Source of the DNA: CANJXF01 sp043775015
GTDB taxonomy: Bacteria > Verrucomicrobiota > Verrucomicrobiia > Limisphaerales > CANJXF01
Direction: 5' to 3'
Assembly (NCBI GenBank): GCA_043775015.1
Contig: JAYVSV010000161.1
Location: forward strand, 1 to 20,543
Length of the DNA stretch: 20,543 nucleotides
Below, in pieces: positions 1 to 6,322 of this stretch. The translations under genes were made by a program, and so were the position numbers. The first letter of the stretch is position 1, and every line of letters starts with the position of its first letter. The notes beneath the pieces were generated by a model. The model did not search any database, was not told the origin of the DNA, and was given only the letters and a program-made list of their open reading frames with translations.

Positions 1-558
1 GTTGTTGTCCACATCAGTGGGAACGGAGTATAACTGGCTTTGCGGAATGGCTTGTTTTGGCGTGGACTGGCTGCTCCATTTGAGCCGGACTCCGGCATAA
101 AAATGATTTTCATAAAACTCGACACGGAGCAGATATTTCTGCCCCGCGATTAAGTTCACGGTGGCGCTTGATTCGTTGGTGGGAGAATCCAGCCAATCGT
201 TAATTACCAACCGCTCGTTCAACCAAACTCGCACCCCATCATCCGACTCAACGTAAAGTGAATACGTTTCAGTGAATTGCGCCTGTAGTTCGCCCGTCCA
301 ACGCACGCTGAATTCATCGGAGTTGGTCATTCCCGCTGGAGCACCCAGACCCCAATCGAAATCCACCTTGGGTTCTACCCGGCTCGTTACAGTCGTCCCA
401 GACAGGTGGCGATTGTCATAGTAACTGGCCCAAAGACCATCGCCATTGCCCACAGGCTGCGACCAGACATGGCAGGTGATGAAGCACACGACGGCCAAGG
501 TGATCCTCAAGGAAACAATGCTCAAGCGGCGACCGATTACTCTTGTTGAAGTATCCAT
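1..558 (-). CDS. Exported PA14-domain protein (N-terminal 186 residues; cut by window edge)
   Basis: The frame stays open from an ATG at 558 to the left edge, so only the N-terminal part is present. The first ~34 residues form a signal peptide: arginines (RVIGRR), then a hydrophobic run, then a WSQP cleavage region. The rest reads as a PA14 beta-sandwich: GLWASYYDN near the start, FSVRWTGEL, the hallmark SDDGVRVWLNERLVINDW, and AGQKYLLRVEFYEN. PA14 domains usually bind or present carbohydrate in secreted glycosidases, adhesins and related proteins, so a cell-surface or secreted role is inferred. A GGAG lies just upstream of the ATG. The catalytic or other C-terminal part is outside the window, so the specific function cannot be named. 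Confidence 0.85.
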   Translation of the reverse strand, partial: MDTSTRVIGRRLSIVSLRITLAVVCFITCHVWSQPVGNGDGLWASYYDNRHLSGTTVTSRVEPKVDFDWGLGAPAGMTNSDEFSVRWTGELQAQFTETYSLYVESDDGVRVWLNERLVINDWLDSPTNESSATVNLIAGQKYLLRVEFYENHFYAGVRLKWSSQSTPKQAIPQSQLYSVPTDVDNN

Positions 559-678
559 ACTCTCCAGTTTGATGAGCCGAGTAAAACACCGCGCCTTAGT
601 CGCTCACGAGATAATTGATGTACCTATATTCGTCATCTTTGTACTTGAATTCGTCAAATCGCAGTTTTGAGGAGGGAA

Positions 679-1086
679 TCATCCGGCTTTCGGCTTTCGG
701 CTTTCGGCTTTCGGCTCCTGCCCCCTGTCTCCTGAATTCTGACTCTTATTCCCGGCCTTCCGCGCGCCGGTCTTCACCCGTTCCCAATGCAAACTCGGCG
801 GGTAACCGTGGTGTTTGCTGAATGCGAAGGAAAAATGGTGCTGGTTTTTGTAGCCCAACAAGATCGAAACCTCTTTCGCGCTGGTGTTGGCGCACAGCAA
901 ATCACGCGCACGTCGTTGACGCTCGGCCTTCAACCAATCGCGCGGGCACTGCTGCATCACCTCAAGAAAATGCCGCTCTAGGGTTGAGATGGAGGCGTTG
1001 CAATTCGCGGCCAGGGCGGTGATACACCATTTCGCTTCCGCAGCGCGTTCCAGCCAGTCTGTTATCTTCATCATTGTTTGGCTCAT
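679..1086 (-). CDS. Small stand-alone AraC-type DNA-binding protein
   Basis: The 135-residue protein is almost only an AraC/XylS DNA-binding domain. The first helix-turn-helix is around residues 22-43 (ITALAANCNASISTLERHF). The second is around 69-100 (AKEVSILLGYKNQHHFSFAF, then HHGYPPSLHW). The N-terminal effector-binding domain of typical 250-300 residue AraC regulators is absent, so it may act without a ligand or with a separate partner. A purine-rich stretch (AAGGAAAAGGG) before the ATG is a plausible ribosome binding site. The last ~20 residues are polar and low in complexity (EPKAESRKPKAG) and are encoded partly by a heptamer tandem repeat, so the natural C-terminus may have been changed by repeat insertion. 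Targets are unknown; the PKS gene upstream on the same strand is a neighbour, not a proven partner. Confidence 0.8.
   Translation of the reverse strand: MSQTMMKITDWLERAAEAKWCITALAANCNASISTLERHFLEVMQQCPRDWLKAERQRRARDLLCANTSAKEVSILLGYKNQHHFSFAFSKHHGYPPSLHWERVKTGARKAGNKSQNSGDRGQEPKAESRKPKAG
685..716. repeat. Heptamer tandem repeat (GGCTTTC)x4.5
   Basis: Four perfect GGCTTTC units at 685-712 are followed by a partial fifth. They overlap the last codons of the AraC-type gene on the other strand. Short tandem heptamers of this kind expand by slippage. Here the repeat sets the protein's extreme C-terminus. Confidence 0.85.
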
Positions 1087-1677
1087 CGTTTCCCTTTTCC
1101 TTTTCAGTTAAATAATCCTGTCCGCATCCACCACCCCATCCCGGCGCAGAAATTCGGGGCGACTTCATGGATTTACTTCGGACTATACAGAACGAATGCG
1201 GCAGCACTATCTCCAAAAGTGTAGATGCCAGCGCACACTTCAACGCCGAAATTCGAAACGGAGAGCGTGGAAACGGGGGGAAAGAACCACTAAATACGCC
1301 AAATACACGAAGGCTTTCTATTTTCCTTTTTGTTTATTTCGTTGTTTCGCGGTCGGGGTTAGTTTTAAACCTGAACTCCGAAGTTGAAATGCGGGATCTG
1401 GAATGGAGCGCGGCGTCGCAGCCGCTTCATCGCCGACAATCAAGTGGGGTTCCGAGCGCACAAAAATATTCCAACTTGAAGCGGCGTCAACGCCGCGCTC
1501 CGATACAACTTGAAGCGCACGTTATTTCGGAGTTCGGGTTTAAACCGTATTTTCTACTTCCCCCTGTTTCCATCATTGGAGTGATCCGGTCTCACACATG
1601 TCGATGTAACCTAAATGATAAGTGATCCTTGAAACGGTAGTCCTATCGGATCGCCGTTTTTTTACACGCTTTCCAAC
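1087..1677. other. Intergenic region between AraC gene and PKS gene
   Basis: 591 bp without a convincing gene. The short ORFs here lack family features. About 1284-1312 resembles a degenerate run of 'accac-aaatac-ccaaatacacgaa' of the dispersed type often seen between genes. The stretch from 1362 to 1546 is a nested inverted repeat, listed separately. No promoter, terminator with a T-run, or RNA gene could be identified with confidence. Confidence 0.6.
1362..1546. repeat. Nested inverted repeat (palindromic intergenic element)
   Basis: The outer arms are 1362-1382 and 1526-1546 (TTCGGAGTT core next to TTTAAAC), 19 of 21 positions complementary. Inside them a second pair of arms, 1405-1427 and 1479-1501 (GGAGCGCGGCGT against ACGCCGCGCTCC), is also near-complementary. 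The ~50-base centre is unpaired. This could fold into one long cruciform or RNA stem. It has no ORF and looks like a non-autonomous palindromic element. Confidence 0.8.
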
Positions 1678-2739
1678 TCAGGTTTCCACTTCGAGCAAGG
1701 CACCGTGCGAACTGAAACCGGCGCCGAACGAAGCCATCCACCAGAGCCCGCCGGGAGCATTTTCGCGCAGCGCCTTCTCCAGAACAAAGAGCACGAAGGG
1801 GCTGCTCAAGTTTCCAAATTCGCGAAGAATATTTGCGCTCCAACAAAGGTCGGCGGGCGACAGGTTCAAATCTTTTTGCAACGCGAGCAGGACATCGCGA
1901 CCGCCAGCGTGAAGGATCCAGGTGGAGATTTTCTCGCGGTTTTCGCCAGTGGATCGGATCAATTCTTCAAACACGGTCCTGGCAAATTTGCCCGCAAGCT
2001 TCGGAACTTCGGGCGAGAGAATGTTTCGTAACATTCCCTTCCTCTGCTCGAAACGGAGCAGATCGCGGTCTGCGGGGGACGTGATCGAATGAAAACTTTT
2101 CCACTGGACCCTGCGACGACGCGCATCGGCTTCGCCGGAAAGAATGACCGCGCCTGCGCCATCGCCGAAGAGACACGCGCTGATCAACACGCCGGGATCG
2201 TTATCCAAATAAAACGCCGCGCTGCAAACTTCCACGCAGATGCTCAGCACGTTTTTATGCTGACCGGAGGCAACGAGATTTTCCGCCGCGCGCAGGTTCG
2301 GCAAGGCCGCTCCGCAACCTTGTCCGACGAGATCAAGGGCGAAAACGTTTTGCGGCAAACCGAGTTGCTCCGTGACGTAGCTCGTCAAGCCGGGACACAA
2401 ATAGCCGGTGCAAGTGCTGATCAAAACGGCGTCGATCGTTTCAGCACGAAGTCCGGCATCGGCGAGGGCGCGTTCAGCGGCTTGGGTGGCAAGAGCGGGC
2501 GCGTGCCGGGCAAAGCGACCGTGCAGCGTATCGGGACTGCTTTCGAAAAATTCGGCGAGCGGATCAAGCGCGAGGTGGCGCGTGGCAATTCCATTTTTGG
2601 CCAGCAAAACTTTCCGGAGAATCGCGCGCGAGCGGGAGGTGAGTTCATTGAACTGCGGCGATTCCTGCAACGCGCTCCAGCATTGGCTTTGTTCGTAGGA
2701 ATGCGGCGGCGCGGCAGTTCCAATTCCCCTTAAATACAT
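1678..2739 (-). CDS. Type III polyketide synthase (chalcone synthase-like)
   Basis: This 353-residue protein has the thiolase fold and the complete catalytic triad of type III PKS enzymes. Cys142 lies in DLVGQGCGAALPNL, His277 in WILHAGGRDVL, and Asn310 in REFGNLSSPFVLFVLE, the family signature. The C-terminal GLWWMASFGAGFSSHGALLE matches the usual GFGPG region. Length is normal for the family. Such homodimeric cytosolic enzymes extend an acyl-CoA starter with malonyl-CoA and cyclise the product to a pyrone, resorcinol or phloroglucinol-type ring. The starter cannot be read from the sequence. A KAS III (FabH) assignment is less likely because of the FGN(L/M)SSP motif. No tailoring methyltransferase, hydroxylase or prenyltransferase lies beside it, so it appears as an orphan gene. 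No strong SD precedes the ATG at 2739. Confidence 0.9.
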   Translation of the reverse strand: MYLRGIGTAAPPHSYEQSQCWSALQESPQFNELTSRSRAILRKVLLAKNGIATRHLALDPLAEFFESSPDTLHGRFARHAPALATQAAERALADAGLRAETIDAVLISTCTGYLCPGLTSYVTEQLGLPQNVFALDLVGQGCGAALPNLRAAENLVASGQHKNVLSICVEVCSAAFYLDNDPGVLISACLFGDGAGAVILSGEADARRRRVQWKSFHSITSPADRDLLRFEQRKGMLRNILSPEVPKLAGKFARTVFEELIRSTGENREKISTWILHAGGRDVLLALQKDLNLSPADLCWSANILREFGNLSSPFVLFVLEKALRENAPGGLWWMASFGAGFSSHGALLEVET

Positions 2740-2803
2740 GATGGATGGTAAACTAGGTTCGTGTTTTTGCCATTAGCTGTTTGAAAAATCCTTCAAGGCT
2801 CGG

Positions 2804-2887
2804 AGCAGACGAGGTCACGAGGCTCTGACTTTTCCCTTTCGCTGGCTCGGAAAGCAGGGAAGTTTGAGCTTCGTGACCTCGTCTGCT
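2804..2887. repeat. REP-like palindrome, GTAG-bordered family (copy 1)
   Basis: The arms at 2804-2825 (AGCAGACGAGGTCACGAGGC) and 2866-2887 are complementary at 21 of 22 positions, around a 40-base centre. The outer edge of the right arm reads GTAG on the minus strand, followed by the arm. The same arm sequence recurs at 18436-18519, which shows a dispersed family. It lies between the DeoC-like gene's end and the PKS start, so it could also affect transcript ends. Confidence 0.85.
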
Positions 2888-2904
2888 ACTTTTCAAAATA
2901 GGTT

Positions 2905-3537
2905 CTACGTTTGCGCGATGAACGGCATCGTGAAATGGGTCGCGCCAATTTCGATCAATTCACGGGCGGTTTGCGCGTCGGCGATTTCGCCGGTCACTTT
3001 GATGCCGCACTTTTTCCCAAGTGTTTCGCGCAGGAGCTTGAGGGTGTCGAGATCGGCGTTGCCGGCATTGAGAAGTTTCACGCCCGTTTCCAGAGCCAGA
3101 TTGCAAATGAAAACCAGCTCCTCTTCGGCGAGCAGTTTGGTTCCCAAAAGAATGCTGACGGGCCGTTCTTCGGCGGCGTCCACGATGTCGCGTAATTCGC
3201 GCAGCAGGTTTACTTCTTCGCGATCCTTGAGATGTCCGAGATTCAACACCACTTCAAATTCCTGCGCGCCAAAATCAATCGCCACTTCTGTCTCGTAACG
3301 TTTCACGTCGGAATCCGCTGCGCCGATGGGAAAACCAATCGTGCTGATGATTTTCACATCGGTGTCTTCGAGCAAAATAAACGCCTGGGCGACGCGGGAA
3401 CTGTTCACGCAAATCGCGCGGAAACCATTTTCGAGCGCGTGCAAACAAAGCGCTTCGATTTCCGCGCGCGTCGCATCAGGACGGACGAGAACGAGTTCCG
3501 TGCGATTAAATAATTCTTTTGCGGTGAGTGAATTCAT
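2905..3537 (-). CDS. Divergent DeoC-family (deoxyribose-phosphate aldolase-like) protein
   Basis: The 210-residue protein aligns by motif with the DeoC TIM-barrel aldolase: IISTIGFPIGA (residues 63-73), EVAIDFGAQEFEVVLNLG (84-101), SILLGTKLL (128-136), GVKLLNAGN (152-160) and GIKVTGEI (178-185). The Schiff-base lysine is kept (Lys154), as is the second active-site lysine (Lys180). Changes are notable: the usual KTSTG reads KLLNAG, the phosphate-binding KxxGG(V/I)R reads KVTGEIA, and the acidic residue matching E. coli Asp102 is Glu95. The fold and lysine chemistry are therefore likely, but 2-deoxyribose-5-phosphate may not be the substrate. I chose the ATG at 3537, because ten further upstream in-frame codons are encoded by a palindromic repeat. 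It lies 90 bp downstream of the ALDH-like gene on the same strand, probably in one transcript. Confidence 0.8.
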   Translation of the reverse strand: MNSLTAKELFNRTELVLVRPDATRAEIEALCLHALENGFRAICVNSSRVAQAFILLEDTDVKIISTIGFPIGAADSDVKRYETEVAIDFGAQEFEVVLNLGHLKDREEVNLLRELRDIVDAAEERPVSILLGTKLLAEEELVFICNLALETGVKLLNAGNADLDTLKLLRETLGKKCGIKVTGEIADAQTARELIEIGATHFTMPFIAQT

Positions 3538-3547
3538 TTTTGAGTTT

Positions 3548-3620
3548 CGGAGGGACGCGCTCCGCAAGTCCCTATTCCATTTATAAAATATTTTAGGGAC
3601 TTACGGAGCGCGTCCCTCCG
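3548..3620. repeat. Palindromic element between ALDH-like and DeoC-like genes
   Basis: The arms 3548-3573 (CGGAGGGACGCGCTCCGCAA...) and 3595-3620 are complementary over 26 bases with one mismatch. The 21-base centre is AT-rich (ATTCCATTTATAAAATATTTT). It lies just before the DeoC-like start and creates a false in-frame N-terminal extension there. It may form a strong mRNA stem inside the presumed operon. Confidence 0.85.
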
Positions 3621-3627
3621 GAGATTT

Positions 3628-4497
3628 TTAAACGCCGATCGGATGCCATGCGGTTTTGGTTTCCACCGTGTCGGTGATCCAATACGGGTCTTCGGCTCTG
3701 CTGGTGAACCATTCAGTTGGCGCGAGCGAATGAGACGAATAACGTTTGAGATTGGTCGCAGCGCCGGCTTGCAACGCTGCGCCGGTTTCCGCGATGCCCG
3801 TTCCATCGACGACGGCATTCACATCCATGTGGCTGGCGATGTGCGGAACCAGTTCCACACGCTTGCCGGTGATCACATTCACCACGCCGCCGGGCAAATC
3901 GCTCGTGGCGAGAATTTCGGCGAACGTGAGCGCAGGCAGCGGAAATTTTTCGGACGGAACGACGACAACAGAATTGCCGGTTAAAATGATCGGCGCGATG
4001 AGCGAAACCAACGAAACGAGGGATGGTTCATCGGGCGCGAGTGCGACGACAACGCCGGTAGGTTCGGGCGTGGAGAAATTGAAATGGGACGAGGCCACGG
4101 GATTGACCGAACCGAAAATCTGGGAATATTTATCCGTCCAACCGGCGTAATAAACGAGGCGATCAATCGATGCCGAAACTTCCGCATTGGCCCTGGCCAT
4201 TTTTGCGCCGGTGGAACGCGCAATTTCGTTGGCCAATTCCGTTGCGCGATTTTGCAACATTTCCGCAGCGCGATACAAAATCTGGCCGCGCAGATACGCC
4301 GTCTTTTTCGCCCAGCCATCGAACGCCGGGCGTGCCGCGCTGACGGCGTCACGAAAATCTTTGCGCGAGGCGTTCGGGTAATTGTCGAGCTGCGCGCCGT
4401 CCGGGGCGAGCGCGGGAAGCGAGCGACCGCTTTCGCTGCGCACGAAATTTCCGCCGATGTAGAGCTTGTAGGTTTTGCGGACGTCGAGCCTGTTCAT
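3628..4497 (-). CDS. Half-length, probably inactive aldehyde-dehydrogenase-like protein
   Basis: The 289 residues match only the N-terminal, NAD-binding half of the ALDH fold: KLYIGGNFVRSESGR (11-25), RAAEMLQNRATELANEIARS (76-95), PEPTGVVVALAP (144-155), ILTGNSVVVVPSEKFPLPAL (171-190) and DLPGGVVNVITG (200-211). A normal ALDH is about 480 residues. The usual PWN motif reads PDE (155-157), KPSE reads VPSE, the LELGG glutamate region reads YSSHS after NLKR, and the catalytic-Cys domain is absent. It is therefore likely a pseudoenzyme or regulatory subunit. The non-catalytic second half of ALDH16-type proteins is a known parallel. The start at 4497 was chosen because the upstream in-frame extension comes from a palindromic repeat. 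It sits upstream of the DeoC-like gene. A catalytic ALDH partner is not in the window. Confidence 0.75.
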   Translation of the reverse strand: MNRLDVRKTYKLYIGGNFVRSESGRSLPALAPDGAQLDNYPNASRKDFRDAVSAARPAFDGWAKKTAYLRGQILYRAAEMLQNRATELANEIARSTGAKMARANAEVSASIDRLVYYAGWTDKYSQIFGSVNPVASSHFNFSTPEPTGVVVALAPDEPSLVSLVSLIAPIILTGNSVVVVPSEKFPLPALTFAEILATSDLPGGVVNVITGKRVELVPHIASHMDVNAVVDGTGIAETGAALQAGAATNLKRYSSHSLAPTEWFTSRAEDPYWITDTVETKTAWHPIGV

Positions 4498-4552
4498 GTC
4501 TTGGACGCTATCAATTCGCCAATGCGCTCGCAACGGAGAACTCGAACGGATC

Positions 4553-4683
4553 TCCCGCGAAGGGGCGAAGGGGGCGAAGAGAAGAAATAGAACAGATATT
4601 GAAGAAAGAATTCTCGTTCGGCGGCAGTCCTGTCCCAAGTCCTTTCCTTTTCTTAGCTTCGCCGACTTCGCCTCTTCGCGGGA
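4553..4683. repeat. Inverted repeat in the ALDH/pabA divergent intergenic region
   Basis: The arm 4553-4586 (TCCCGCGAAGGGGCGAAG core) pairs with 4650-4683 (CTTCGCCTCTTCGCGGGA core) with a few mismatches. It lies between the divergently transcribed ALDH-like and pabA genes, where promoters for both must also fit. Read through on the minus strand, it accounts for part of a spurious 89-residue extension of the ALDH-like ORF. Confidence 0.8.
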
Positions 4684-4750
4684 CTCCCCAAGACTGCCCT
4701 CTTCGACTCTTCTCTTTCCTAAATCGTCATTGTGAATTATCTGTAACGGC

Positions 4751-5317
4751 ATGTTGCTGGTCATCGATAACTACGATTCCTTCACTTACAACATCGTCCA
4801 GTATCTCGGAGAGATGCAGGTCGATTTGCAGGTGCATCGCAACGACCAGATTTCCATCGAGCAAATCCGCGCGCTGAAACCGAAGCGCATTTTAATTTCG
4901 CCCGGCCCCTGTTCTCCGCGTGAATCGGGAATTTCCAACGAAATCATTCGCACCTTTGGACCGGAATTGCCGTTACTCGGCGTCTGCCTTGGACATCAAT
5001 GCATTGGGCACACCTTCGGCGCGGAAGTGGTCGTCAACTATCGCATGATGCACGGCAAAACTTCGTTGATTAAACACAACGGCAAGGATTTATTTCGCAC
5101 CATGCCCAATCCGTTTGCCGCCACGCGCTACCATTCGCTCGTGATCAAACGCGCCACGTTACCGGACTGCCTGGAGATCACCGCCGACACCGACGAAGGC
5201 GAAATCATGGGCGTGCGCCACAAAACCCTGCCGATCTGGGGTGTGCAATTCCATCCGGAAAGCATCCTGACCGACAGCGGGCGCACGATCTTGAAGAATT
5301 TTTTGACGTTGGGTTAA
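4751..5317 (+). CDS. pabA: Anthranilate/aminodeoxychorismate synthase glutamine amidotransferase subunit
   Basis: The 188-residue class I glutamine amidotransferase has the full triad: nucleophile Cys79 in GVCLGHQ, and His168 and Glu170 in FHPES. The N-terminus LLVIDNYDSFTYNIVQYLG and the oxyanion region ISPGPCSP are typical of TrpG/PabA. It releases ammonia from glutamine and passes it to the chorismate-binding subunit (TrpE or PabB) to make anthranilate (tryptophan) or 4-amino-4-deoxychorismate (folate). In many bacteria one amphibolic protein serves both. No TrpE, PabB or PabC gene lies next to it, so trpG and pabA cannot be told apart from this window. It is divergent from the ALDH-like gene. 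No clear Shine-Dalgarno sequence precedes the ATG. Confidence 0.92.
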   Translation: MLLVIDNYDSFTYNIVQYLGEMQVDLQVHRNDQISIEQIRALKPKRILISPGPCSPRESGISNEIIRTFGPELPLLGVCLGHQCIGHTFGAEVVVNYRMMHGKTSLIKHNGKDLFRTMPNPFAATRYHSLVIKRATLPDCLEITADTDEGEIMGVRHKTLPIWGVQFHPESILTDSGRTILKNFLTLG

Positions 5318-5417
5318 AAGGCTCCTTCCTCAAGCCGCGTCACCAGAAGAAATTCGCCAAAGTCTCGAGGTCGAAGAAGTCACTTCTTGATTCGTCATTC
5401 CAAAGCTACGCGCAAAC

Positions 5418-5540
5418 TTATTTTTCAACCGGCTTGCCCGCTTTTTTCCAACCGTCAAATCCCGGCGTGAGATCGTAAAGATTCTTGAATCCCATCGTCT
5501 CCATTTTCTTGCACGCCTTCGCGCTGCGCATTCCGACGGC
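5418..5540 (-). pseudogene. Duplicated 3' fragment of the rhodanese gene
   Basis: These 123 bp are identical to 6323-6445 except for one base (A at 5451, G at 6356). They encode the last ~40 codons of the rhodanese gene including its stop. There is no upstream part, so the copy is not a functional gene. It marks the left border of the RAYT/REP block. Its existence is read directly from the sequence. The mechanism (target duplication or recombination) is inference. Confidence 0.93.
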
Positions 5541-5549
5541 AGTTCATTC

Positions 5550-5667
5550 GGTAGGGCGAGACTCCGTCGAGCCGTGACCTCCCGATGACGTCTAACAACA
5601 AGACAACGTAGCAATAGAAATATTAATTCGCGGGATTAGTCAGGGTTCGACGGAGTCTCACCCTACC
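5550..5667. repeat. REP/inverse-REP unit 1 (left of RAYT)
   Basis: An 118-bp unit. It opens with GTAG (5551-5554) and an imperfect hairpin, GGCGA-GAC-tcc-GTC-GAGCC. It closes with the inverse copy, which on the minus strand reads GGTAG then GGTGA-GAC-tcc-GTC-GAACC. The outer pair changes from GGC/GCC to GGT/ACC between the two, which preserves pairing. A GTAG tetranucleotide beside an imperfect hairpin is the recognised RAYT substrate layout in E. coli. Confidence 0.88.
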
Positions 5668-5719
5668 GTTGGTTGGTTTTGCGCTCGACCACGCAGCGTG
5701 ATTCAACGACTTTCCACAT

Positions 5720-6193
5720 ATGGCTGGTGACGCTCCTTACGATGACATCGGACGTAAACATCCGGCGCGAGGGGTTCATATTTTCTCCGACCAACCGACG
5801 ATTGTTTTCCTCACCGTTTGCACTGAAGGCAGAAATCCGTGGCTCACAAATCTCAATGTGCATGACGATCTTCGCTCCGCATGGCAATCGGCTGAGACGT
5901 GGCTGGTCGGTTATTACCTGCTGATGCCGGATCATCTGCATCTTTTTTGCGCGCCAGGTGACTTAAATTTTACTCTGGAAAAATGGCTGACGTTTTGGGA
6001 ACGACAGTTTCGGCGGTTGCATAAGGATACGAGTTGTCGCTGGCAACCGAATGGTTTTCATCATCGTCTCAGGAGTGAGGAAAGTTATTCGGAGAAGTGG
6101 AATTACGTTCGCGAAAATCCGTTGCGAAAAGGTTTGGTAAAAAACATGGATGATTGGCCGTATCAGGGAATGATGAACACGCTGCGGTGGTGA
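5720..6193 (+). CDS. REP-associated tyrosine transposase (RAYT, Y1 HUH family)
   Basis: A 157-residue protein of the Y1 transposase fold. The metal-binding HUH motif is in LLMPDHLHLF (His72, His74). The conserved C-terminal helix reads YSEKWNYVRENPLRKGLV (123-140), in which Tyr129 is the likely nucleophile; Tyr123 is a second candidate. The N-terminus has the usual beta-strand TIVFLTVCTEGRNPWL. RAYTs cut and rejoin single-stranded DNA at REP hairpins bordered by GTAG and are thought to spread REP sequences. Both REP units here flank this gene, so enzyme and substrate are together. Length is at the short end for the family but all core motifs are present, so I regard it as intact. No strong SD precedes the ATG at 5720. 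Confidence 0.88.
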   Translation: MAGDAPYDDIGRKHPARGVHIFSDQPTIVFLTVCTEGRNPWLTNLNVHDDLRSAWQSAETWLVGYYLLMPDHLHLFCAPGDLNFTLEKWLTFWERQFRRLHKDTSCRWQPNGFHHRLRSEESYSEKWNYVRENPLRKGLVKNMDDWPYQGMMNTLRW

Positions 6194-6204
6194 TCAAAAG
6201 TCCA

Positions 6205-6320
6205 GTAGGGCGAGACTCCGTCGAGCCGTGACTTCCTTGTGGCGTTTAACAACAAGCCAACATGGAATGGCAATTTTAAATCGCGGGATTAGTCAGGGTT
6301 CGACAGAGTCTCACCCTACC
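6205..6320. repeat. REP/inverse-REP unit 2 (right of RAYT)
   Basis: A 116-bp direct repeat of unit 1, starting with the same GTAG and hairpin (6205-6227) and ending with the inverse hairpin at about 6297-6320. The ends are nearly identical to unit 1. The centre is more diverged (for example TAACAACAAG is kept while flanking bases differ). One change in the closing hairpin falls in its three-base loop (tcc to tct). Confidence 0.88.
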
Positions 6321-6322
6321 CA

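Larger units (their letters stand above)
5541..6322 (+). mobile_element. RAYT transposase block flanked by REP units and a 123-bp duplication
   Basis: 782 bp lie between the two copies of the rhodanese 3' end. In order: a 9-bp spacer, REP/iREP unit 1, the RAYT gene on the plus strand, REP/iREP unit 2, and a 2-bp spacer. Nothing else is carried. RAYTs are domesticated relatives of IS200/IS605 Y1 transposases, which as a rule do not produce long target duplications, so the bracketing repeat is unusual. The full-length rhodanese gene survives on the right, so the insertion did not destroy it. Confidence 0.85.

Noticed and set aside
2089..2733. 214-codon plus-strand frame opposite the type III PKS gene
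   Set aside because: It has no recognisable motif, and the opposite strand encodes an intact PKS with full catalytic triad; it is a shadow of GC-rich coding sequence.
5330..5614. 94-codon minus-strand frame across the rhodanese fragment and REP unit 1
   Set aside because: It joins a duplicated gene fragment read out of frame to repeat DNA; not a gene.
5550..6320. REP units as a CRISPR array
   Set aside because: Only two copies, separated by a gene, with internal inverted symmetry and no regular spacers or cas genes.
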